From Chrysoporthe austroafricana (Eukaryota > Ascomycota > Sordariomycetes > Diaporthales > Cryphonectriaceae), in contig JYIP02000002.1 in the NCBI GenBank assembly GCA_001051155.2, positions 2,487,583-2,551,582 of the forward strand: 64,000 bases of DNA. The letters run 5' to 3'. The notes beneath the pieces are model-generated. The model was given only the letters and a program-made list of their open reading frames with translations. It had not been told where the DNA came from and searched no databases. Below are positions 55,199 to 64,000 of this stretch, in pieces; within the stretch, counting starts at the first letter, position 1; each line of letters starts with the position of its first letter. The translations under genes and the position numbers were made by a program.

Positions 55199-56094
55199 GA
55201 TGCTAGCTAGAGTTGTCGTAGGTAGCGGCAGGGCCTTGGAGATCCAGCGTTTTCCGGAAAGTATCAAGATAAGCTGGACCTAGGATGTCGCTCCACGATA
55301 CCTAGTGTAGAAGCCCTCGTCATGAGTCCAAGACTCCTCAAGCTCTCCCCTAGAGAGCTTGTAAACTTATAAAGAATTATGAGCGACCAAACCCGTAATA
55401 ATCAGTAGCTCCTTGTCTCAAGGAATTGATGGTGAATTTCCGTGGTGACTGCCGGCGTTCCAGACGATGGGTGTTTCGCCGAGCAAGGCACAAGGCCGAG
55501 GACCACAGCGGGAACATTGAGGAACGGCTTGCAACAAGAGTACGCCTGAAGCGACAATCAAAATCAGCCTCGATGCAGGAACAATCAACTATATCCAATG
55601 GCCTCCCTTTACAAGAGCAGGTGCACGATCGGGTCGCTGGGCATCCTACACAATCTGTGGCCGTTGGTGCCATCTCCAGAGCACACCAGGTAGAACGTTG
55701 AACTAGAGTTGTGATTCCAAGATCTCTCGATCGCTGTGGCAATATCACCACAGTGATCTGAGGCTGTTAGACGGTCAGTCCCAAATTTCGAGGCGAGTTG
55801 AGGATCGTACGGAACTACTATATGAGCCATTTGTTAGACAGGGACGGGAGCCGCGTGGATGGGGATACTGACTGCGATTCACGATACACAGTCGCCGAGC
55901 CTGTGGCCAAATTTGCCGAGACATAGGATGCGCAGAGCCATCCAGTACGCCTCCTTTTTACAGAATGGCCGGCAAAACAGAAAAGGATGTTATATGAGCA
56001 TAATCATTAAGTAATTAGACACAACCAATGCAAAAAAAATAGCCGGAATTCGTTCTGATGGTCCATCCCCCCAAGTCCCGACGATAGTGCTCAC
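55199..56094. other. Intergenic with a doubtful small frame
   Basis: A 73-codon minus-strand frame (55830-55609) contains three Cys and reads like a fragment of a small protein (FYLVCSGDGTNGHRLC), but it lacks a signal peptide and no exon partner could be fixed with confidence. Otherwise the stretch holds the lipase promoter and the 3' flank of the phospholipase D gene. Confidence 0.35.
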
Positions 56095-58916
56095 TTAAGT
56101 ATAGACGCTCTCTGTGACAGAGTTGACCTGCAGCCCCGTCTCCGCCATATTGGCATCCTTCAGGAAGTCCAGCGACATCCACACGAGGTGCCCCTTGACC
56201 TTATCCAGCTTCTTACGGATATCTTGCGGGTCCATCATGCGGTCGAAGATATGACCTGCCTTGACACCCTTGGGCGGGAGGAATGTGTCGTAATCCTCGA
56301 AGGTTTTGACTGTGTGCTACATGTTAGCATATTTACTCTTATCCTATTCCATCCGCAGAGTAGGGGGGAGGTCAAGTCTGGTGACTCACCGTGGTCATCA
56401 GGATCAGCGTGGAACAACTGCCTGAACACAATTGTATTCGTTGTCGCCTGTTCCGTCCACGTATTCCATAGCTGATCACTCATCGGGTCCTCCACGAATT
56501 TGTAGGATGAAGCCCACTCGCCTTTGTCCCAGATATTATTCATCGCTTTCTCGTGAGGTGGCATCGCATTGACATCGTTGCTCGCATCCAGAGGCTGTGG
56601 CGGTAGCAGGCCCAGATGCTCACGCCACAGATATCTTCGCAGTGTCGCAGCATGATACCCCGCCTCAAACGTTTTACCGTCCATCTTGCTGCGAATGCGA
56701 TGCTTATCCTCCATGACGATACTCAGCTCGCTGTCGTGGTAACCCAGCTGACTGCGATCGTTTAGGTTCGACGAGCCACAGACCACGATCCGGTCGTCGA
56801 CAATCAGCAGCTTGGCGTGGATGTACAGCTCCTCCTGAATCCAGTTGTTTACCTCGTCCTCGGGATCGCCCTCCCACACCTCGTCCTCGATCTTGCCGGT
56901 TCCTGCCATGGCGCAAGCCGACAAGCTCGCGCTGGATTTGGACTCGCTCTGGCCCTCCTGCATGGCGGCCTGGAAGCGACGCTTGATGTCCGTCTGCTTC
57001 TCCGCAGAGCCAGACTTGCGTTCATCTCTGAGGTTATCTGCCAGCTCCTTGGCTTGCTTCTCACCCCTGGACCTAAAGATGTCGAAACGGCCCTTTTGGC
57101 CCATGTGTTTGTCCTTTCCGCCCTCGATATCTGTTGAACCGTAGATACCACTGCCCATGATCTCCTCTGCCTCTGCGCGCTGCACGTCTTGGTACTTGAG
57201 CCCAGACTGCTCTTCCTGCTTCTTGATGGCGATCGTCTTGTTGAGCCGGTCGTAGCTGCGCAGATTGAAGATGAAGATGTGCTTTGTAGGGTCGACACCT
57301 TCCTTGCGAATCTGCTCGAAGATGGAGTGCTCGCCTCGACAGATCGATTTGTATTGGTAGTCCATGATGGCTCGTGTTCCTGTGGCGGCCTGCATCCGCA
57401 GGTCGCCTGCGAATCCGGGGATTGCAGGAATCATGATGATCACGCGAAACTTGCGCCCCTCCTTGCCCGCGCGCACGACGGCGTCTACGATGGCCCGGCC
57501 TATAGTGTTGATAATTGGCGCCTGCTTGTCACCGGTCGCGGTGATGAAAAACTGGTTCTCAATGTAAACATAGTGCTCCGCGTTACGGATCATGTGGGAG
57601 TAGGCATTCTGGATGGAGTGGTCTGTCAGGACACCGCTAGACCAGTCGGCACTGGAACGGACGATCTGCGCATGGACGGTGCCGCGGTTGGCGAGATTCT
57701 TGGTCTCCATGGGAGTGAATGGGTGCACGACGTAGTCGCCTACGGGGTGCTTGGGCCTCTGCACGCCGACCAGATCCTCGTTCTCGGCCTGCCGGCCGCG
57801 GAGCTCCAGCCAGTCGAAGCGATCGTCGCGCTTGTACTTGTCGCGCTTCACGAAGTTCCAGCGCAAGATGAAGTGCTCGGCAATGTCGTAGACGCATGGC
57901 CCGATCACGCCCATGGCGACGTCGTGCCAGGGCATGCGCCCGTAGTCGGCCTTGCTCAGCTCATTCTGCTTCCAGTCTTTCACGTTCTGGAAATCCATCA
58001 CGCGGTTGTTGTTGAAGTCCTGGCCCGGCCAGATCTCGTTCTGGATACCTTCAGGGTGTAGGTCGGACAGCTGATGCTGGTGGTTGTCCCAGCGCCCGAA
58101 GCACAGGTCCAGACCGCCGATGAAGGCCAGCTCGTAGTCGATGACGATGAACTTCTCGTGATGAGCCCAGTAAAACGTCATGTCGGCGGCATTCTCCAAG
58201 ACGTTGTGGTCCGGGTGGCGCATGATCCTGATATTGCCGTAACCAGGGGACCCCTCGGGGCACAGCGCCTGGAGAGCATGTTTGGTGTGCGCAGAATTAC
58301 AGGTGATTGCAGCCTCTACTTCACGATAGACGATGACATAGATCTTGACACCGGCCTCAGCCCGCCGCTTGAGGACCTGGTCGAGCCTCCACTCCTGGTT
58401 GTAATAGGGCGGCCTGCGCAGGAACAGCTCCGGTGACAGCCACCAGTCCTCAATGTAGATGATCTCCTTGGCCTTGTCAAGGGCCTCGGACACGGCCCAG
58501 AAGTAGTCGCGGCCGTCGACGTACCACTTGATCAGGTTGCCGTCATGCTCCGGGAAGTAGGACTGGAACCGGTGAGACTCGCAGATATTCTTGCGCTTCT
58601 CGTCCGTGGCCTTTTCATGTTCCTCGTCATGACGGTGTTGAGGATTGAACTGGGCACCTGTTAGACACAGCGGGGGAGGGCCCTACTTCTGAGGAATAGG
58701 GTCATGTCCTCACCAAGTTGGCAAACTTTCCGATCTGATGCCTACATTGTCTGTCAGCAGATGTCGTCGAGCGGGGTTGCGGAAGCCAGACTTTTTGTGG
58801 ATCAGATTGACCTTGAGGTCGTGGAGGCCGGCGCTATCGAGCTTCTCCTTCAGCTCGTGGAAGGGCTGCATGAACTTGTCCTTGGTGCTGTCGCCGTCCT
58901 CGTGGGATTGAGACAT
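56095..58916 (-). CDS. Phospholipase D (881 aa, three exons)
   Basis: Exons are 58916-58746, 58649-56390 and 56309-56095; 2646 nt gives 882 codons with the stop. The second intron (80 nt, GTGAGT...ACACAG) is secure. The first (96 nt, GTAGGC...CCCAG) is the best frame-compatible choice, but the junction, and a possible tiny exon encoding IGKFANL, remain uncertain. Two HKD motifs mark the PLD fold: HHEKFIVID (about 221-229) and IHAKLLIVDDR (about 666-676). GGLDLCFGRWD and GSSNLNDRSQLGYHDSE follow them as expected. A Lys/Glu/Gln-rich insertion (about 530-620) separates the two halves. There are no PX or PH domains, so this is the shorter fungal PLD class rather than full Spo14. It hydrolyses phosphatidylcholine to phosphatidic acid. 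Confidence 0.9.
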
Positions 58917-60574
58917 GATGGGCTGTCTGCAGTGCTGCTCAGCAAAATTCAAGAACGGTAAGCCAACCGGCTGGTGAGCGTGATTGCAGCGTGTCCTGTG
59001 TGCCGTCAGGGGCTCTGAAGGCTTCAGCTGGCGTGGTCGGCTTGCTTTGTCGGATTAAAGTATAGGGCCGCGGCATGTGCAGCCAAGGTCATTCATTCGA
59101 CGACGTTGAAGGGGATGGCGCGATGGGCTACGGCTACCAGGAAGCGATGCCGGGTCTAGGAGAAGGGCATCACAAACAACAGGTGCTATGGTAAGATCTC
59201 GTCCCATAATTACAGGAAGGCCGAGTCTCAGGAACCCAGGCTCACCGGCGGCGGATGGAGCCCATGCTTCTTGGCCTTGGCCCTGGCTTTTGCTGGCAGC
59301 GCCTATCGTGAGCGCGGTGTCTTGCCTGTATGTTTCTGCTGCGCCCCTGCAGAGCGGACCGAGGGCCAACGTATGACGTCAAAGGAGACCCTGGCGGTGC
59401 CTGGCTCTCATCTAGCAGGGCCGACGCATTGAGCCGTCGCCGGGAAGGATTACTGGTGACAGTATATTAACCGCAGCGCCTTCGCCCTCTAGCCGTGCGA
59501 GCCTCGCTAGGAAACCTGCCTGGCATGCCACCATGCCTAGGAGGCTCTGGGGACTCGGCACCGGATGGGTAGTAAGTACTACTACTGTATGTACGTTCGT
59601 ACTGGTAGGGAAGATGGATGCGCTTGGCACTCGTCATATTCCAGCTGCAGGTTCCAGCCCGCGATCCGATGGATCGATGGATCGCAGTCCAGGTCCTCCC
59701 GAGGGCTCATCCATCTTGACAGCTTGGGCTTCCTCGATTCCGGGGCGAAGGGAGGACCATGACTGGACAGAGAATCGAATCAATCACGCATCAGACAGTG
59801 GCCGGAGGAGGCAGAGAGGAAGAAGCCTGCGAAAGGATTGCAGAGTTGCTTTTACCTAATTATGTGGTAGGCGAGAATGAATCTCTGGCAGGGTGCCTCG
59901 AGACAAGATTCCTGGAAGAAAAAGAAACGCATGTGAGGCATCTTTCCCATGTCTGGTGTGAAGATGCCGTGTTATCCAGCTGGGCTTGCCCGCGAGGCGC
60001 CCGAGTCAAGAATGGGTTGATCACGGAATAAGGGACGGCTTTTCAAATACTTACGCGTTCGCCCAGCTGGCGAGCACACCGTCCGCGTGCCACTAACAGC
60101 GACCCGCGGGTATCGGGCCGCCTGGTGTTAGGGAGCTCGACCCCTCTTCAGCGTTACGGTGAGCTTGGATCGTGGGCACAACCCCACACTGATCTGCTAG
60201 TGTGGCGGCGCTGGGGAGGGGCAGCATGGGCGTTTGGGGCCCAGGACGCAGGGGCGGGTAGGGGGCAGCGCAGGGGGCAGCGCAGGGGGCCAGCGCAGGG
60301 GGGCCCAGAGCTCTCGCCCGTAGCCCGCAGTCTGGACCTGACCTGAGCATGAAACGGGCAATGAGCTGTCAATGCTAATTCGTGTCAACTCCACGCCTAA
60401 TCGCATGCCATGTGTTTTTGTTTATGAGCCTCTGACCGCCTCGCCCTCCCTCCACTGCTCCTCCGGCCTCAGCTCCAGCCCCTCGCCTCTTCTGTCTCTC
60501 CAGACGACCGACACCACCTGATTCTTCCTGTCTGCCCGTCTGCGCCTCAACCAGACACGCCCTACCCATCCACC
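58917..60574. other. 1.7-kb intergenic between divergent genes
   Basis: This contains the promoters of phospholipase D (left) and the glycolipid transfer protein (right). The last 150 bases before 60575 are CT-rich, as in highly expressed fungal genes. A 12-bp tandem repeat is listed separately. No gene is supported. Confidence 0.5.
60261..60300. repeat. Three 12-13 bp tandem repeats
   Basis: Units of GGGGGCAGCGCA repeat three times, the third with one extra C, about 280-310 bp upstream of the glycolipid transfer gene. It could be a GC-rich upstream element or simple slippage. Confidence 0.6.
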
Positions 60575-61416
60575 ATGGCTGATACCTCCGTCCCATACTT
60601 CGAGAACCCGGCGTTCAAGAAGTCCTTCGCCGACGTGCCCATCGATGCCAACAACAACATCTCCACCAAGGAGTTCATCGAGGCCACCGAGTCGCTGGTC
60701 GTCATCTTCGGTATCTTGGCCCAGTCACTCGGGGGGCAAGCAATTGGGGCCGGAATGCTGAATCCGCTGCTGCAGACTACCTGAAGGCTTCGGCCTTCGC
60801 TCCCGTCAAGAGCGATATCAGTGGCAACGCTACGGTATGCGCGCAACCTCCCACAGGCCCCTCCGACAGTCTCAGACAGCCGTCCAGGTCGCAGAACTGA
60901 CCCAATGCCTCTTTCCCCCCGACAGAAAATCGATACTCGCTACAAGGAGGCCACCGCCGAGTCTGCCACCCTGCAGGACCTCGTCAAGAATGAGCTCAAG
61001 AGCAAGAAGCACACCGCGACAGAGGGCCTCCTGTGGCTGACACGGTATGCTCCTATCTGACGTCCCCGCCATCTTTGCGACGAGCCTTCTTCCTGACATG
61101 TCGTCCCCCCGGCAGTGGCCTCGATTTCATGTACCAGGCCCTGAGCGCCAACAACAAGAACCCGAGCGAGGAGCTCTCCGTCTCCTTCACCAACGCCTAC
61201 GGCGAGACCCTGAAGCCCCACCACGGCTTCATCGTCAAGAAGGTCTTCTCCGCCGCCATGGGCTTCTGCCCCAAGCGCGATGACTTCTACAAGGAGGTCG
61301 GCAAGGACACACCACCCGAGAAGTTCCAGGGCCAGATGGACCCTTGGCTGGCCGGCCTGGAGAAGATTGTCAACATCCTTAAGCCTTTCATGGACAGCAA
61401 GGAGGCCAAGTGGTAG
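60575..61416 (+). CDS. het-c2: Glycolipid transfer protein, HET-C2 family (204 aa, four exons)
   Basis: Exons are 60575-60710, 60776-60834, 60926-61044 and 61116-61416; introns are 65, 91 and 71 nt, three with GTATCT/GTATGC donors and CAG acceptors. The sum of 615 nt gives 204 aa, close to the 208 aa of Podospora HET-C2. The GLTP-fold headgroup residues are all visible: Asp, Asn and Lys in VKSDISGNATK, Trp in GLLWLTR and His in LKPHHGFIVKK. The protein should move glucosylceramide-type glycolipids between membranes in the cytosol. In Podospora anserina this family is the het-c partner that triggers incompatibility through HET-domain NLR proteins het-d and het-e. The HET genes here lack the NACHT-WD40 parts of those receptors, so a direct partnership cannot be assumed. 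Confidence 0.93.
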
Positions 61417-61774
61417 ATGACGAAAGAGAGGGGGAGGGTTGGCGCCCGGATGCTGAAGTATTGTATATTATGGGAATACATCAGTGGCGGGCGACCCTTT
61501 ACAGTGTCCGTACATGATGTCTCTGCTGGGAGCATTATCTGACGAACATACCGGGCGATTGCAAAGCAGCATCGTGCGAGGAAACGCATGGGCGATGACG
61601 TCTATCTAGAGGCAGGGCATATATATTGTTAAGACGTGAAAAACATCCCTCTCTGTGCCCTTCTCGGCCTTCCCCGGCGCTTCTTGCCACGCCAATTTGC
61701 TTCAAGGCCGCCCAACCAACGATCCTGGACTATCAGCTGCCTGCTGACTCTTGATGCCTCCGTCGTTAGGTCTA
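61417..61774. other. Short intergenic between convergent genes
   Basis: This holds the 3' ends of the HET-C2-like and aminotransferase transcripts. Nothing else is visible. Confidence 0.5.
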
Positions 61775-63413
61775 TCACGCATCGTAGTCCTTCCTCGCGA
61801 CCCGTTGACACAATTCCTTCAGGGTCTCGCCGGCCCATTCGAAGTCGTCCATGTCCAGGTATACCTGCGCGCTCAAGCGAGCCCAAAACCGACCGGCGTG
61901 GTAGTAAATCGGGATGAACGTCTTGTACTCGTCGACGAGCACCTTCGTCATCCACTCCCAGATCCTCTCGGCATCCTTAAACGGGATTACCGTCTCGCCT
62001 TGTCTTGCTGGCATGGCTGCCGCCTTGCTGTCCCCGTCTCCGATTTTCCCCAGGGCGTTCTCAGGAGCGGCCCCTTCCACATCAGCCTCCTTCTCCCGGG
62101 AGCTCTCTACGCGAGCCGAAGAGGACTCCGCTCGGCCCTCCGCCTCAGGCTCTACGACCAAAGGCAGCGCGATATTCACCATGCCACAATTCATCAACGT
62201 CCCCTCCTCATTCTGCATAACCCATGTCTCTAAGCATCTCGCGATCTCATCCCCTCCCTCCCTTGCCAGCTTCCACACGTACTCCCTGATCCTCTCCTCC
62301 CCACCAAGCACCCTTTCTCTCCATTCGATAGCATCCTTGACACACAGATAAGGCGAGCTGTCCAACGTCCCGACGTACTCAAACAGGCTGACAAACGCGC
62401 TCTTGCTGCTCGGCGGCAGGGGGTTCGCCAGCGCCCTGGCCGGATCCCGCGGGACGTACCCGTGCGACGTCGGCAGTGTCGACCGGATGAGGTGCTGGTT
62501 CCGCAGGGGCACGTAGAACACGGCGCACGCGCGGGGGACGAACAGCCACTTGTGGCAGTTGCTCACCAGGAAGTCCGGGTCGAGGGCGGTCAGGTCGAGC
62601 GGGATCGCGCCGACGCCCTGGGCGGCGTCGACGAGGCTGAGCACGCCCAGCTCGCGGCACGCCCGCACCACCGCCTCGCAGGGGAAGCGCACGCCCGGCA
62701 GCGACGAGACGGTGTCGAAGACGGCGACGCGCGGCCGCCGCCCCTCGGCCCGGGCCTGGGCTACCGCCGCCCGGAACCGCTCCAGGATCTCGGCGTCGGA
62801 CACCGGGTAGACCAGCTCGACCGCCCGGCCGTGCACCTGGCCGTGCGTCGAGTCGGACACATAGTCCACCGTCTTGCCGCAGCTGCCGTAGATGGTGCTG
62901 AAGAACAGGATCTCGTCGCGCCCGTCCGCGGTCCAAAACTCACACAGGGCGCGCAGGACCGTGTTCACCCCGACGGTGGCGTTCGGCACGAAGACCACCT
63001 CGTCGACGGAGGGCGCGTTGAGGAGCTTGGCGATAGCCTCGCGGTTGGTGTCGAGGAGCTCCGGGTAGGTGTAGCGGATGAAGGGGTCGGGCGCGCTCTC
63101 GTAGAGGGCCTGGTAGTGTTGCCGGCGGCGGTGGATGGCGAGGGGGTGGGTGCCGAAGGAGGCTGGGGTTCGTTAGCGAGGCGCCTATCGAGCGGGAGAC
63201 ATGCTATGTACCATGGTTGAGATTGTGATAGTCATCGTCCATCAGGAATTCCTTCCGGAGGCTCTTGCCAAACGCCAAGGGCAGCTCTGGCACTGACTTG
63301 TTGTGAGATTCCGCGGGCTGGTCCTCATTCCCGACGACTGTTGATTGTGTGCTCTCCTTGTATCTCAACGACCCGCGCGGCGGTGTCGAGACCTTGCTAT
63401 GGCATGACCCCAT
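61775..63413 (-). CDS. Class V aminotransferase, isopenicillin-N-epimerase-like (529 aa)
   Basis: Exons are 63413-63212 and 63162-61775 with a 49-nt intron (GTACAT...CCCAG, CTAAC branch site); 1590 nt gives 529 aa. The PLP-dependent fold type I core is clear: NLNHASFGTHP at the start, VPNATVGVNTVLRAL, AVFDTVSSLPGV, VDAAQGVGAIPLDL (Asp to the pyridine N) and the PLP Lys in SNCHKWLF. The family includes cysteine desulfurase-like and isopenicillin N epimerase-like proteins; fungal members of this branch have no defined substrate. Two oddities stand out. The protein begins MGSCHSK, a consensus N-myristoylation site with a neighbouring Cys for palmitoylation. A Glu/Ser/Ala-rich low-complexity insert of about 65 residues interrupts the C-terminal domain before ETVIPFKDAERIWEW. 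Confidence 0.87.
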
Positions 63414-64000
63414 CTTGACGGCTTGTGATCTATGACTCTCACCTCCGACTTGATACTGAGGGACGCGAGACTGGGCCCTCAGAGTAAGATCAGGATGAGC
63501 CCAATCGCATTGGAGTGCACCTCGCTGACTCAGAGATAGCAAGTGAGAGTGAGCCTTCACAGGGCTATCTTCTAGAGAGACTATCCACCAAACTCAAATT
63601 GAAGATGATAAAGATAATGATGAGTGGGATCCGGTGCTGATATAGAAGTGCAGGATGGTCGTGGCGGCCCGGGATCGGGAGTCCTTGAGTTCATGAGGGG
63701 CACCTATCCCGAGGCCGGCTCCACCGACGTCAAGATATTTACCTATGACACTCCACAAAGGGCGCGATGCGTAGTGCGCATTTGCGAATGTCCAAGACTG
63801 AGGTCTATGCCCTCAATAATTATCCTGTCTGAAGACATCCTCGTAAACCCCTCCCGTCGTATGCCATCTCGTCATCAGTGCCAGCTTTTTTCGGCAAGCG
63901 CCTCGAAGACATCGGATGATAAAAAGTCGTTAGACAACGCCGCCCATTTGATTGTTTCCGCCTACTCGCGAGTCCTTCTTTTCTAAAATTTCCACGCAAT
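63414..64000. other. Right-end intergenic, promoter of the aminotransferase
   Basis: No gene is supported. The 120-codon plus-strand frame at 63624-63986 has no motif and no start context and is treated as chance. The window may end within a neighbouring gene's flank. Confidence 0.45.

Noticed and set aside
57189..58061. 290-codon plus-strand frame opposite phospholipase D
   Set aside because: Antisense shadow of the PLD exon, which has both HKD motifs.
63624..63986. 120-codon plus-strand frame at the right end
   Set aside because: No motif, no splice partners and it overlaps the likely promoter of the aminotransferase.
1..64000. CRISPR arrays, bacterial operons, riboswitches
   Set aside because: The window is clearly fungal; no direct-repeat array with unique spacers or bacterial signals was seen.

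Overview
The window comes from a filamentous ascomycete (Pezizomycotina, most likely Sordariomycetes). Genes are single-copy, with short introns (about 50-130 nt) bounded by GTAAGT/GTGAGT-type donors and CTAAC/CTGAC-like branch points. It carries HET-domain genes, a Zn2Cys6 regulator, a TauD-family dioxygenase, an HET-C2-type glycolipid transfer protein, and solo LTRs whose copies differ mainly by transitions, as repeat-induced point mutation (RIP) would leave them. I cannot name the species. All exon coordinates were worked out by hand from splice signals and reading-frame arithmetic.

Region 1 (about 1-23 kb) is an AT-richer, decaying accessory compartment. It holds a membrane-protein pseudogene (3.3-4.4 kb) and two 298-bp solo LTRs of one family, each with perfect 5-bp target duplications. 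Its centre is a cluster of four HET-domain genes (7.7-9.5, 11.4-13.2, 16.1-18.2 and 18.6-20.8 kb) plus a fifth HET fragment at 21.3-21.5 kb. An unknown 228-aa protein lies directly upstream of HET gene 1, and a heavily damaged caspase-like (peptidase C14) gene lies tail-to-tail with HET gene 2. HET genes 3 and 4 are head-to-head paralogues. Gene 3 looks intact (642 aa, three exons). Gene 4 has two compensating indels, a TGG-to-TAG stop and a solo LTR inserted in its last sense codon. This reads as a birth-and-death nonself-recognition or cell-death locus.

Region 2 (about 23-36.7 kb) is GC-rich and gene-sparse. It has a sulfotransferase-like P-loop gene, then about 5 kb of low-complexity GC/CT-rich DNA with one N and homopolymer runs that look like a poorly resolved assembly patch. 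A Zn2Cys6 transcription factor with an unusually long (1.0 kb) first intron follows, then a small conserved-looking two-exon membrane protein (115 aa).

Region 3 (36.7-64 kb) is gene-dense and mostly metabolic: a secreted FAD-linked oxidase, an acyl-CoA dehydrogenase, a Kes1/Osh4-type oxysterol-binding protein, a secreted GH42 beta-galactosidase with a stop codon just after its signal peptide, a tRNA-derived SINE-like element, an unknown charged nuclear-type protein, a TauD-family dioxygenase, an MDR oxidoreductase, a class 3 lipase, a phospholipase D, an HET-C2-like glycolipid transfer protein and a class V aminotransferase with an N-myristoylation-type start. They do not form an obvious single pathway. 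In Podospora the HET-C2 family is one half of a heterokaryon-incompatibility system, so its linkage to a HET cluster about 40 kb away is notable, but this is not evidence of interaction.
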